24,356 nucleotides of DNA from Casimicrobiaceae bacterium (GCA_955652025.1 CATPAO010000089.1:1-24356), one strand, 5' to 3'; positions 1-7,938 are shown, counted from the first letter of the stretch. Made by a program: numbers and translations. Notes: a model not told the origin generated them from the letters alone.

Positions 1-1075
1 GCTGCTGACGCGCACCGATACCTTGTTGGAGTTCCACAAGACCACCCACTTCCTCGGCCACTCGGGACTCGAAGTGATCTGCTACTTCGTAGTCTGGGCC
101 CTGCAGCTCCTAATCATCCAGAACGGCATGGAAACAGTACGCAAGTTCCAAGACTGGGCCGGCCCCGCCGTCTGGGTCGCCATGCTGATTCTAGCCATCG
201 GCCTCTGCGTCAAGGCAGGCGGCTTCTCGTTCGACCACGGGATTCCGCAAGCAGTGCTTCTGGAGAAGACCAAGGACGCGGGCGTGAACGGGGAGCCGGG
301 CTCGTTCTGGGCGCTGATGGCCGTCGGTGCGACGTGGGTCACCTACTTCGCCGCGCTGTACCTGAATTTCTGCGATTTTTCACGATACGCGAAGGACAAG
401 AACGCGATCCGGACGGGCAACGTGTGGGGGCTGCCGGTCAACCTGCTTCTGTTCTCGCTGGTTGCCGGCGTCACTACGATCGCAGCGTTCAAAGTCTACG
501 GCGAAGTAATGCTGCATCCCGAGCAAATCTCGGCGAAGTTCGACAGCTGGATGCTCGCGTTGCTGGCGGCACTGACCTTCGCGGTGGCGACACTGGGCAT
601 TAACGTCGTCGCCAATTTCGTTTCTCCGGCTTTCGACTTCGCCAATGTGTTCCCGCGCCTCATCGATTTCAAGAAGGGTGGCTACATCGCCGCCGGCATC
701 GCGCTTGTGCTCTACCCATTCGCGCCATGGGAAGGCAATGCCGCGAACTTCGTCAACGCGATCGGCGCGACGATGGGCCCGCTGCTGGGCATCATCATGG
801 TGGACTACTATCTGATCGCAAAAGGGAACGTCAACGTCGAAGCGCTCTATCACGAGAACGGCGAGTACCGGTACGAGGGTGGCTGGAACGTGAATGCGCT
901 CATCGCGACGGGATTTGGTGCACTGTTTTCCAGCGTCCTGCCGAACATGACCAATCTGTTACCTTCTTGGTGGGGAACGTATGGTTGGTTCTTCGGGGTG
1001 GCGATCGGCGGCGCCGTCTACTACGCGCTGTCGATGCTCCGGCCGCGGGCTGTGCCTGCCGCCAAATCGAGTTGA
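1..1075 (+). CDS. NCS1-family nucleobase/allantoin:cation symporter, 5'-truncated by window edge
   Basis: Inner-membrane permease of the NCS1 family (cytosine, uracil, allantoin, hydantoin or thiamine type), which imports a nucleobase-like substrate with H+ or Na+. The frame is open from base 2 to the TGA at 1073-1075, so the start lies outside the window; about 357 residues are seen of a usual 450-500. Seen: several hydrophobic helices, the family-typical stretch FCDFSRYAKD followed by GNVWGLPVN, a loop with IDFKKGGYIAA, and a late helix GPLLGIIMVDYYLIAKG followed by a soluble segment and WNVNALIA, all in the expected order for the C-terminal three quarters. A TTG at 23 is internal and not a credible start. 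It converges on glgA with 38 bases between the stops. The substrate cannot be told from the sequence; the catabolic neighbours that might reveal it are upstream, outside the window. Confidence 0.85.
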   Translation, partial: LLTRTDTLLEFHKTTHFLGHSGLEVICYFVVWALQLLIIQNGMETVRKFQDWAGPAVWVAMLILAIGLCVKAGGFSFDHGIPQAVLLEKTKDAGVNGEPGSFWALMAVGATWVTYFAALYLNFCDFSRYAKDKNAIRTGNVWGLPVNLLLFSLVAGVTTIAAFKVYGEVMLHPEQISAKFDSWMLALLAALTFAVATLGINVVANFVSPAFDFANVFPRLIDFKKGGYIAAGIALVLYPFAPWEGNAANFVNAIGATMGPLLGIIMVDYYLIAKGNVNVEALYHENGEYRYEGGWNVNALIATGFGALFSSVLPNMTNLLPSWWGTYGWFFGVAIGGAVYYALSMLRPRAVPAAKSS

Positions 1076-1113
1076 GGGCGGGCCGCCTTCCGGACCCGGG
1101 ACGTCTAGCCTCG

Positions 1114-2571
1114 CTAGCGCGATACGATTCGTTCGTAAAGCGCAGCGTATTCTCGCGCTGCGGCATTCCAACTGAAGTCACGCGCCATCCCGTTTCGCTG
1201 CAGGGCGCGCCAGATCGCGGCATCGCCGTAGGCGGCAGCACAGCGCTCGATCGCACCCATCAGCGCCTCGGCGGTTGGCGCAAAGAACTTGAAACCGGTC
1301 GCCGTGCCGTCGGCAAAGGACTGCGGTGTGCAATCGACGACCGAATCGACCAATCCGCCGGTCGCGTGGACGATTGGCGGCGTGCCGTACCGCTGGCTGT
1401 ACATCTGGTTCAAGCCGCAGGGCTCGAACCGGGACGGCATCACGAAAGCATCTGCACCGCCCTCGACGAGGTGCGCGAGCGTTTCGTCGAAGCCGATGAG
1501 GCTCGCCAGGCGTCCCGGACGGGCAGCCGTAAGTGCGAGGAGGCGCTGTTCGAGGGCCTTGTCCCCCGTCGCAACGATGACGATCTGGGCCGGCAGCGCA
1601 AGGACAGCGTCCGCGATATCGAGCAGAAGATCGAGCCCCTTCTGCGCGGTCAGCCGGGTCACCGCCCCTAGCAACGGAATGCCGCGAACCGGCTCGAGTC
1701 CGAAGCGAATCTGCAGTGCTCGCTTGTTGGCAGCCTTGCGCTCCAGCGTCGTCGCATCGTATCGCTCAGGGATCAATGCATCGTTCGCGGGATCCCACAC
1801 TGCCGTGTCGATGCCGTTCAGGATCCCCGTGAGCCTATCGCGCCGGGCCGCGAGAAGTCCGTGCATCCCCATACCCATCGCCTCGCGCTGGATCTCTTCG
1901 GCGTAGGTCGGGCTCACTGTCGTGATCGCGTTTGCGTAAAAGAGCCCGGCTTTGAGGAATGAAACGCGGCCATGATATTCAACGCCGTCGACCGCAAAGC
2001 TCGCGGCGGGCAACCCGAGATCGGCGGCCCAATGCGGCGCGACGATGCCCTGGAACGCAAGGTTGTGGATCGTGATGATGCTGGGCGTTGCGCCGTCGTA
2101 GTCGAGCGCGGCATAAGCCGGTGCAAGTCCGGTTTGCCAGTCGTTCGCGTGAACGAGCTGCGCCCGCCAGGCGACGGGGCTCCGCCGCGCAGCGAGCAGC
2201 GCCGCAACGCGCGCGAGCAGGCCAAACCGCAGCGGATTGTCTTCCCAATCGGCGCCGCCGGCATCCTGGTAAGGACCGCCGTCGCGATCGTAGAGCGGAG
2301 GACAATCGACGACCCATGCCGGAACGCCTCGGGGCAACTCGGCCTCGAGCAGGCGCGCAACGGGGAGCCGCGCGATGGCGTCGATTCGCGCCGCGTTGCG
2401 CGCGCCGGCCAGCGCTGCGAGCACCGCGGGGTACCCGGGCAGGATCACGCGCGCATCGAGCCCGATCTGCCGCAGCGCGATGGGAAGTGCGCTTGCGACG
2501 TCGCCGAGACCGCCGGTCTTTACGAGTGGCGCACATTCCGGCGTTGCGTAGAGGATGCGAAGCGGAGGCAA
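1114..2571 (-). CDS. glgA: Glycogen synthase (ADP-glucose:glycogen glucosyltransferase)
   Basis: Adds glucose from ADP-glucose to the non-reducing end of alpha-1,4-glucan (GT5 family, cytoplasmic). Seen: N-terminal RILYATPE followed by KTGGL (Lys18, nucleotide-sugar binding), HANDWQTGLAPAY, TIHNLAFQG, SFLKAGLFYA with TVSPTYAEEI, NGIDTAVWDP, TRLTAQKG in the second Rossmann domain, and the signature SRFEPCGLNQMYSQRYGTPP near the C-terminus. I chose the TTG at 2571 because it puts the canonical N-terminus two codons in and gives 485 residues, usual for the family. A longer frame from a TTG at 2649 would add 26 arginine-rich residues and begins inside a TATATT sequence (2648-2653) that could be a promoter -10 element; there is no ATG or GTG between them. 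No strong Shine-Dalgarno is visible for either start. Diverges from glgC. Function is near certain; the exact start is not. Confidence 0.93.
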   Translation of the reverse strand: MPPLRILYATPECAPLVKTGGLGDVASALPIALRQIGLDARVILPGYPAVLAALAGARNAARIDAIARLPVARLLEAELPRGVPAWVVDCPPLYDRDGGPYQDAGGADWEDNPLRFGLLARVAALLAARRSPVAWRAQLVHANDWQTGLAPAYAALDYDGATPSIITIHNLAFQGIVAPHWAADLGLPAASFAVDGVEYHGRVSFLKAGLFYANAITTVSPTYAEEIQREAMGMGMHGLLAARRDRLTGILNGIDTAVWDPANDALIPERYDATTLERKAANKRALQIRFGLEPVRGIPLLGAVTRLTAQKGLDLLLDIADAVLALPAQIVIVATGDKALEQRLLALTAARPGRLASLIGFDETLAHLVEGGADAFVMPSRFEPCGLNQMYSQRYGTPPIVHATGGLVDSVVDCTPQSFADGTATGFKFFAPTAEALMGAIERCAAAYGDAAIWRALQRNGMARDFSWNAAAREYAALYERIVSR

Positions 2572-2791
2572 GGGACAACGTCGAACTGTTTGATCGCTGG
2601 CGGCGCGAAAGCGCGTGTTTGATCTCGGTCGGCGCCGGCCTTGCTTCAATATAACGGATCACCAATCGGGCGCCGAGCCATGCTAGCCTACATGCATCTT
2701 ATGCGGGCGCCGACGCGTTGGGGCGTCCCACCCTCGGCGGGCTGCGCTTCGTCACATGTAGCATGCGACGAAGGCATTGGATCAATGAGCG
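2572..2791. promoter_or_regulatory. Divergent glgA/glgC control region
   Basis: About 220 bases between the two divergent glycogen genes must hold both promoters. On the minus strand TATATT (2653-2648) resembles a -10 element for glgA, but I see no good -35 at the right distance. On the plus strand there is a short inverted repeat: CATGCTA (2679-2685) plus TACATG (2689-2694) on the left mirrors CATGTAGCATG (2755-2765) on the right, with three extra bases in the left copy. It could be a regulator site or chance. The right copy also sits in the loop of the hairpin listed separately. Confidence 0.4.
2747..2773 (+). promoter_or_regulatory. Hairpin in the glgC 5' leader
   Basis: CTTCGTC (2747-2753) and GACGAAG (2767-2773) form a perfect 7-bp stem with a 13-base loop that itself contains two CATG tetramers. 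The right arm runs into AAGG (2771-2774), the only purine-rich stretch before the glgC ATG at 2792, although its spacing of 17 bases is longer than ideal for ribosome binding. Folding in RNA could therefore affect translation, or in DNA the repeat could bind a regulator. No poly-T follows, so it is not a standard intrinsic terminator. Confidence 0.35.
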
Positions 2792-4114
2792 ATGACCATC
2801 GATCAAGAATCCATGCAACTCGGCTATGGTCCGGCCAAGCGCGATCCGCAGGGCTTGCTCATGTCGCAGCTCGCGCGGGACGCCCTCGCGATCGTGCTGG
2901 CGGGCGGCCGCGGCAGCCGCCTCGGACCCCTGACCGCCTGGCGCGCGAAGCCCGCCGTGCCATTCGGCGGCAAGTCTCGCATCATCGATTTTTCGCTCTC
3001 CAACTGCGTGAACTCGGGCGTGCGCCGGATCGGCATCTGCACCCAGTACAAGGCGCAGAGCCTGATCCGCCACGTGCAACGCGGCTGGAGCTTCCTCGAT
3101 GGTCGATTCCGCGAGTTCGTCGAGTTGCTGCCGGCACAGCAACGCGTCACCGTCGACTGGTACAAAGGCACCGCGGACGCGGTTTACCAAAACCTCGATA
3201 TCCTGCGCCGCCACGCGCCGGAGTACGTCTTGATCCTCGCGGGAGATCACGTTTACAAAATGGACTACGCGCGGCTCCTCGCCGAGCATGTGGGCCGAGA
3301 TGCCGACGTGTCGATCGGCTGCGTCGAAGTCCCGATCGGCGTAGCAACGGAATACGGCGTGATGGCGCTCGACAACGAAGCTCGCATCGTCGATTTCGAA
3401 GAAAAGCCTGCACAGCCGAAACCGGCACCGGGACGCCGGGACATCGCACTCGCCAGCATGGGAATCTACGTCTTCAACGCGTCGTTCCTCTACGAGGAGC
3501 TGATCCGCGACGCCGACGATTCCGGGTCGAACCATGACTTCGGCAGGGACGTGATTCCGCACCTGATCGCTCATGGCCATCGCGTATTTGCGCATCGCTT
3601 CGCCGACTCGTGCGTCAACATGGTCGAAGGCCGGCCGTACTGGCGCGACGTCGGTACGATCGATGCGTATTGGGAAGCGAATCTGGACCTCACGCGCGTC
3701 ACGCCGGATCTGAATCTGTACGACGAGCACTGGCCCATCTGGAGCTACCAGGAGCAGCTTCCGCCAGCCAAGTTCGTGTTCGAGACGGCTGAGCGGACTG
3801 GCGCGGCGTTCGACTCGCTCGTATCCGGCGGCTGCATCGTCAGCGGCTCCTCGGTGCGACGCTCGCTGTTGTTCTCCAACGTACGCGTGCACAGCTATTG
3901 CAACATCGAAGATTCAGTCGTCCTGCCCGATGTTGAGGTGCATCGTAACGTCGTGCTCAAGAACTGCGTCGTCGACAGGTACTGCACCCTCCCGGCAGGG
4001 TTCGAAGCCGGCGTCGATCCAGCGGAGGATCGCGGGCGTTTCTTCGTCACCGAGCGCGGCGTGACGCTGATTACACCCGAGATGCTTGGACAGGACTTGC
4101 ATCATCTGCGATAG
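2792..4114 (+). CDS. glgC: Glucose-1-phosphate adenylyltransferase (ADP-glucose pyrophosphorylase)
   Basis: Makes ADP-glucose and pyrophosphate from ATP and glucose-1-phosphate, the committed step of bacterial glycogen synthesis. 440 residues against about 420-430 usual; the extra is an N-terminal leader of about 10 residues. Seen: LAGGRGSRLGPLT (residues 36-48), RAKPAVPFGGKSRIIDF (51-67), LAGDHVYKMDY (149-159) with catalytic Asp152, FEEKP with the glucose-1-phosphate lysine Lys205, and a C-terminal left-handed beta-helix region with repeated V/I spacing. Aligning by eye with E. coli GlgC without gaps, the fructose-1,6-bisphosphate lysine (Lys39) falls on Trp50, while the neighbouring AMP-site arginine is kept as Arg51. 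Start is the ATG at 2792; Met24 is a possible shorter start. Faces glgP tail to tail. Confidence 0.95.
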   Translation: MTIDQESMQLGYGPAKRDPQGLLMSQLARDALAIVLAGGRGSRLGPLTAWRAKPAVPFGGKSRIIDFSLSNCVNSGVRRIGICTQYKAQSLIRHVQRGWSFLDGRFREFVELLPAQQRVTVDWYKGTADAVYQNLDILRRHAPEYVLILAGDHVYKMDYARLLAEHVGRDADVSIGCVEVPIGVATEYGVMALDNEARIVDFEEKPAQPKPAPGRRDIALASMGIYVFNASFLYEELIRDADDSGSNHDFGRDVIPHLIAHGHRVFAHRFADSCVNMVEGRPYWRDVGTIDAYWEANLDLTRVTPDLNLYDEHWPIWSYQEQLPPAKFVFETAERTGAAFDSLVSGGCIVSGSSVRRSLLFSNVRVHSYCNIEDSVVLPDVEVHRNVVLKNCVVDRYCTLPAGFEAGVDPAEDRGRFFVTERGVTLITPEMLGQDLHHLR

Positions 4115-4115
4115 A

Positions 4116-4138
4116 TCGACGCACGATGTCCGCGTCGA
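4116..4138. terminator. Possible bidirectional hairpin between convergent glgC and glgP
   Basis: TCGACGC (4116-4122) and GCGTCGA (4132-4138) are a perfect 7-bp inverted repeat with a 9-base loop, directly after the glgC stop (4112-4114) and before the glgP stop (4166). The position suits a shared terminator for converging genes, but there is no run of T on either side, so termination is an inference. Confidence 0.35.
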
Positions 4139-4165
4139 GTAATGCCTCCTCCCATCGGTAGGGAT

Positions 4166-6673
4166 TCAGCGCACACCCGGCTCCGCCCGCCAGATGTCGC
4201 GCGCATAGTCGAGTATCGCCCGATCGGCTGAGAACCAGCCCATTCGCGCGGTATTGAGGACCGCCCGGCGCCACCATGTGCTGCGATCCTGCCAGAGCGC
4301 GTCGATCGCGCGCTGCGTGGACCAGTAGGCGTCGAAATCGGCAGTCACCATGAAATAGTCGTGATGCCGGATGTCATCGATGAGACCGCGATAGCGGTTT
4401 CGATCGTCCGGCGAGAACACGCCGGTGGCGACGGCGTCGAGCACCTCCGCGAGCCTGGGCGATGCGGCTATGGTCGCGGCCGCATCGATCCCGGCGCGGC
4501 GCCGCTCGGCGACCTCGTTGGCAGTCAGGCCGAAGATCAGGATGTTCTCGGCGCCCACGCGTTCTCGGATTTCGATGTTGGCGCCGTCCAGCGTTCCGAC
4601 GGTGACGGCGCCGTTGAGCGCGAGCTTCATGTTGCCCGTGCCCGAGGCTTCCATTCCCGCGGTCGAGATCTGTTCGGAGACATCTGCCGCCGGAATGATT
4701 GCTTCGGCAAGGCTCACGTTGTAGTTCGGCAGAAACACGACCTCGAGCCGTCCGTGCACCACGGGGTCGCGATTGACGATGCGTGCGACGTCGTTCGCGA
4801 GCTTGATGATGAGCTTTGCCTGGCGGTAACTCGCTGCAGCCTTGCCGGCGAAGATCTTCACCCGCGGGACCCAACCGAGCGTCGGCTGCGCGCGCATAGC
4901 ATTGAATAGCGCAATGGTCTCGAGGATGTTCAGGAGCTGCCGCTTGTACTCGTGGATACGCTTGATATGGACGTCGAACAGCGCATCGGGATCGATGCCT
5001 ACGCCGACACGCTCGGCGACGAGTCGCGCCAAGCCGACCTTGTTCATGCGGCGCACGGCTTCGAAGCGCCCGCAGAAGGCGGCATCGTCGGCAAAGGGTA
5101 CGAGCGCCTCGAGGAGCGCGGCATCATCGAGGACCTGCGGTCCAACGGCGTCCACGATGAGCTCGGTCAGGCCGGGATTCGCCTGGTGGAGCCAGCGGCG
5201 GAACGTGATTCCGTTGGTCTCGTTGACGATGCGCTCGGGATAGATCGAATTCAAGTCGCGAAAGACGGTCTGCCGCATGAGCTCGGTATGCAACGCCGAG
5301 ACGCCATTGACTCGGCGCGAACCGAGAAACGCGAGATGCCCCATCCGCACCGCGCGGCTATGGTCCTCCCCCACGAGCGAAATCGACGCGAGGAACGCGT
5401 CGTCGGTCCGTCCGCCGTCGCGCTGGCGGTCGAGATGCAGAGCGTTCATGAGGTAGATGATCTGCATGTGCCGCGGAAGCAGGTTCTCCATCAGCGACAC
5501 CGGCCAGGATTCGAGTGCTTCCGGCAGCAACGTGTGGTTCGTGTAATTGAACACGGACGTCGTGATGTTCCAGGCGAGCTCCCACGGCATCTTGTGGCTA
5601 TCGATCAGCAACCGCATCAATTCGGGCACCGCGATGGCCGGATGAGTGTCGTTCAACTGGATCGAAACGTGGTCGGCGAGCGAGGAAAGCTCGCCGTGTT
5701 GCGCCTTGTGCCGGCGAAGCAGGTCTTGCAGCGACGCCGAAGCAAAGAAGAACTCCTGGCGCAGTCGCAGCTCGTGGCCGGCGGCCGTTTGATCGCTAGG
5801 GTAGAGAACGCGCGAAATCGCTTCGAGCCGCACCCGGTCGGCCAGTGCTCCGACATGATCGCCGCGGTTGAAGTCCTCGAGTCGCAGCGGGTTCGTCGCC
5901 CGCGCCGACCATAGCCGCAGCGAATTGACGTGGCGGCCGCGCCAGCCGACAAGCGGCGTGTCGAACGCCACCGCGTTGACCCTCTCCGCCGGATTCCATA
6001 CGTAGCGCGTCGCACCGTCGTCCTGGAGCGTGTCGACCGTGCCGCCGAAGCCGATCATGTAGGTGACCTCCGGCCGCTCGAATTCCCACGGGTTGCCGGA
6101 GGAGAGCCAGTCTTCGGGAAGTTCGACTTGCCAGCCGTCTTTGAGGGCCTGCCGGAAGATGCCATAGTCGTAGCGGATGCCATAGCCGTGGGCGGGGATG
6201 CCGAGCGACGCCATGCTTTCCATGAAGCAGGCGGCAAGCCGGCCGAGGCCGCCGTTGCCGAGCGCGGCGTCAGGCTCGAGTTTTCGCAACCGGTCGAGAT
6301 CCACACCAAAGCCGCGAAGCGCCTCGCGCGCCGTGGCGGTAATGCCGAGATTGCCGAGCGCGTCGAACAGCAGGCGCCCGATCAGGAACTCGAGCGAGAA
6401 GTAATACACCCGCTTGCGTCCGTCGCGGTAAGTCCGGCGGGTCGCCTCTATCCACCGATCGACAACGCGGTCGCGCACCGCGAGCGCCGTCGCGACGAAC
6501 CAGTCGTGGTCTTGTGCATGGCGGCGATCCTTGCCAACCATGTAGGTGAGCTTGTCGAGAACCACTTGCCGAAACGCGGTTACGGAGTCGTTTGCCGGCG
6601 CGCCGGGGTCAGCCGCGGCGTCCGCCGGCGCAACGGAGGCAGCCCCGCTAGTCTTGAGAGTCATGCGGTTCAT
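4166..6673 (-). CDS. glgP: Glycogen/alpha-glucan phosphorylase
   Basis: Releases glucose-1-phosphate from the non-reducing ends of glycogen or maltodextrin using phosphate and pyridoxal phosphate (GT35, cytoplasmic). 835 residues, close to the family's 800-850. Seen: VYYFSLEFLIGRLL near residue 80, ALGNGGLGRLAACFMES, YGIRYDYGIF, QLNDTHPAIAVPELMRLL, HIKRIHEYKRQLLN, and the cofactor motif EASGTGNMKLALNG with the PLP lysine at about residue 683, followed by TLDGANIEI. The ATG at 6673 is preferred: its A is also the last base of the TGA of the upstream hydrolase gene (TGATG), which suggests translational coupling. TTG 6676 and ATG 6664 are alternatives. With glgC and glgA it completes synthesis and breakdown, but branching and debranching genes are not nearby. 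Confidence 0.96.
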   Translation of the reverse strand: MNRMTLKTSGAASVAPADAAADPGAPANDSVTAFRQVVLDKLTYMVGKDRRHAQDHDWFVATALAVRDRVVDRWIEATRRTYRDGRKRVYYFSLEFLIGRLLFDALGNLGITATAREALRGFGVDLDRLRKLEPDAALGNGGLGRLAACFMESMASLGIPAHGYGIRYDYGIFRQALKDGWQVELPEDWLSSGNPWEFERPEVTYMIGFGGTVDTLQDDGATRYVWNPAERVNAVAFDTPLVGWRGRHVNSLRLWSARATNPLRLEDFNRGDHVGALADRVRLEAISRVLYPSDQTAAGHELRLRQEFFFASASLQDLLRRHKAQHGELSSLADHVSIQLNDTHPAIAVPELMRLLIDSHKMPWELAWNITTSVFNYTNHTLLPEALESWPVSLMENLLPRHMQIIYLMNALHLDRQRDGGRTDDAFLASISLVGEDHSRAVRMGHLAFLGSRRVNGVSALHTELMRQTVFRDLNSIYPERIVNETNGITFRRWLHQANPGLTELIVDAVGPQVLDDAALLEALVPFADDAAFCGRFEAVRRMNKVGLARLVAERVGVGIDPDALFDVHIKRIHEYKRQLLNILETIALFNAMRAQPTLGWVPRVKIFAGKAAASYRQAKLIIKLANDVARIVNRDPVVHGRLEVVFLPNYNVSLAEAIIPAADVSEQISTAGMEASGTGNMKLALNGAVTVGTLDGANIEIRERVGAENILIFGLTANEVAERRRAGIDAAATIAASPRLAEVLDAVATGVFSPDDRNRYRGLIDDIRHHDYFMVTADFDAYWSTQRAIDALWQDRSTWWRRAVLNTARMGWFSADRAILDYARDIWRAEPGVR

Positions 6674-7413
6674 CAAGCCGGCGTGAACCGCTTGAGAAAT
6701 CTCAGTACCGCAATCCAGTGGGTCTCGGCGCCGGCCGGGTTGGCATCGGCGCGCAGCGTGGATGAACCGTGCGTCGATTTCGACCGCGATTGCAATTGCT
6801 GCTTGTCGGCGCTCTTCACCGCTTGCAGGATCGCCGCGGATTGGCCGACCTCGTCGACACCTACTGCCTGGTCAATGTAGACGGGCACTTCGACTTTGCG
6901 CGCAGCATCGCGGACCGCAGTCTTATTCGCCAAGTACTCGCCGGGCGAAAAGGCGATAACACCGTTCACGTCACCCGGGTGCCTGGCCGCCAGCAGGAAG
7001 ACAAGCGCGGCCGAATAGCTAGAGCCCCAGACCACCACGGGGGCGCCGTTGGCATTGGCCTTGGCCCACGCAAGTGCCGCCTCGAGATCAGGCAACGCCT
7101 CTTCGTAGGTCGCCTCCCGGCCCAGCTCGGCAGCAGTGCGGTTGGTTCCACCAAAGGCGCCGTCGCCCGAACGCTGGTCGATCGCGAGTACGGTGAAGCC
7201 GGCCCGCACAAGGCGCGGCACGATAGGTGCATATTCGGCGCTGCTCGATTCGGCCTGATGGAAAGCGACGATTATCGGAGGCTTCGTGCCGGCGGCGCGC
7301 CAGACCTCGCCGAACACCTTAACGCCGTCGGCGGCAGCAAGCTGCACCGTCTCGGCGGACGCGACGGGAAGCGCGAGCACGGCAGCGAACGCTATGCTGA
7401 GGAATCGGATCAT
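6673..7413 (-). CDS. Exported alpha/beta hydrolase, dienelactone-hydrolase-like
   Basis: 246 residues with a typical signal peptide: MIRF, a hydrophobic core to about residue 17, then VASA with probable cleavage after Ala20, so a periplasmic or secreted enzyme. The mature part looks like a small alpha/beta hydrolase: PPIIVAFHQ (45-53) as the strand with oxyanion-side His52, VLAIDQRSGD (75-84), and the nucleophile elbow GSSYSA with Ser132. Asp187 and His215 are the best candidates for the rest of the triad, inferred from position only. The substrate is unknown; esterases, acyl-hydrolases and dienelactone hydrolases share this fold. Its stop overlaps the glgP start by one base, so the two are probably co-transcribed, which is an unusual pairing for a cytoplasmic glycogen enzyme. 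Start ATG 7413 gives the signal peptide directly; the Shine-Dalgarno is weak. Confidence 0.8.
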   Translation of the reverse strand: MIRFLSIAFAAVLALPVASAETVQLAAADGVKVFGEVWRAAGTKPPIIVAFHQAESSSAEYAPIVPRLVRAGFTVLAIDQRSGDGAFGGTNRTAAELGREATYEEALPDLEAALAWAKANANGAPVVVWGSSYSAALVFLLAARHPGDVNGVIAFSPGEYLANKTAVRDAARKVEVPVYIDQAVGVDEVGQSAAILQAVKSADKQQLQSRSKSTHGSSTLRADANPAGAETHWIAVLRFLKRFTPA

Positions 7414-7517
7414 CGAATCGATCCAATGGCTGAAACGACGGTTGTGGATTGTGCATGATAAATCAGCCCTGCGAGTTAGCCGCGGCAGCGCTTCACGGGC
7501 TGACGTGATTGGCGCCC

Positions 7518-7557
7518 CGATTGACCGCTTTCACCGCCTCCATTCTGCGGTCAAGCG
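7518..7557. repeat. Inverted repeat next to S9 peptidase remnant
   Basis: TTGACCGC (7521-7528) and GCGGTCAA (7547-7554) are perfect inverted copies around an 18-base spacer. Two further pairs (7518-7519 with 7556-7557) extend the stem after one mismatch, making 10 of 11 paired. It lies immediately after the stop of the minus-strand S9 remnant and about 105 bases upstream of the hydrolase start. It could be the old terminator of the decayed gene or an operator; no T-run is present. Confidence 0.4.
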
Positions 7558-7558
7558 A

Positions 7559-7783
7559 TCATCGCCCCTTCAGATATGTCTCCAGCCATTTCTTCATTTC
7601 CTCGGTCTTGTGCATGGCCGATGCGGCCGAGCCGGACCCATGTCCTTCGGCCATGTAGCGCAGCATGCGCGCCGGCACATTGTTCTTGCGCAGCGTCGTG
7701 AACAACACGTCCATCGACAAACCGAGCACGGCGCCCATTTCGGCATTGCCGACGAAGATCAGCGTTGGCGTCGTGCTATTGCG
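7559..7783 (-). pseudogene. C-terminal remnant of an S9 (prolyl-oligopeptidase-type) peptidase
   Basis: An open frame whose last 74 residues look like the C-terminal end of an S9-family serine peptidase: STTPTLIFVG as the late beta-strand, LFTTLRKNNVPARMLRY as the usual helix-strand before the histidine loop, AEGHG with the would-be catalytic His, and a closing helix EEMKKWLETYLKGR before TGA. The nucleophile serine region and all of the beta-propeller are absent. The acid-loop position, usually G-x-x-D, reads VGNAEMG, so the aspartate is missing. Upstream of about 7783 on this strand the resemblance stops. I regard it as a decayed fragment; a 105-residue frame can be read from 7876 but its first third looks like noise. 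Family assignment is by eye. Confidence 0.6.
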
Positions 7784-7785
7784 GC

Positions 7786-7938
7786 CAGCGTAACATCGAC
7801 TGGATGAATTTCCGGCTACGCGGCATCGAGGATCCCGATCCCGCCAAGGCGCCTCAATACCAACGCTGGCGTTCACTGCGCGGCAAACAGTGCAATCTCT
7901 TCACCGGCCCCAACGCTTCTTCGTACTGCGTTCATTAG
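7786..7938 (+). pseudogene. C-terminal remnant of a second S9-type peptidase
   Basis: On the plus strand, the frame reads QRNIDWMNFRLRG then EDPDPAKAPQYQRWRSLR and stops at TAG 7936-7938. This matches, from memory, the very C-terminus of many S9 peptidases, including the lasso-peptide isopeptidase branch, where a DWFxFWL helix is followed by EDPDPAKAxQYxRW. The resemblance ends about 15 residues before the stop, and nothing S9-like is in frame upstream of 7786. It starts within a few bases of where the oppositely oriented remnant ends, so the two fragments are joined head to head. No start codon or ribosome site; not expected to be expressed. Confidence 0.55.

Noticed and set aside
2641..3537. 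298-codon plus-strand frame overlapping the glgC start
   Set aside because: It is out of frame with the well-supported glgC and has shadow-frame composition; its internal ATG at 2785 is seven bases before the glgC start.
4952..5914. 320-codon plus-strand frame opposite glgP
   Set aside because: Antisense to the conserved phosphorylase, with no recognisable motif.
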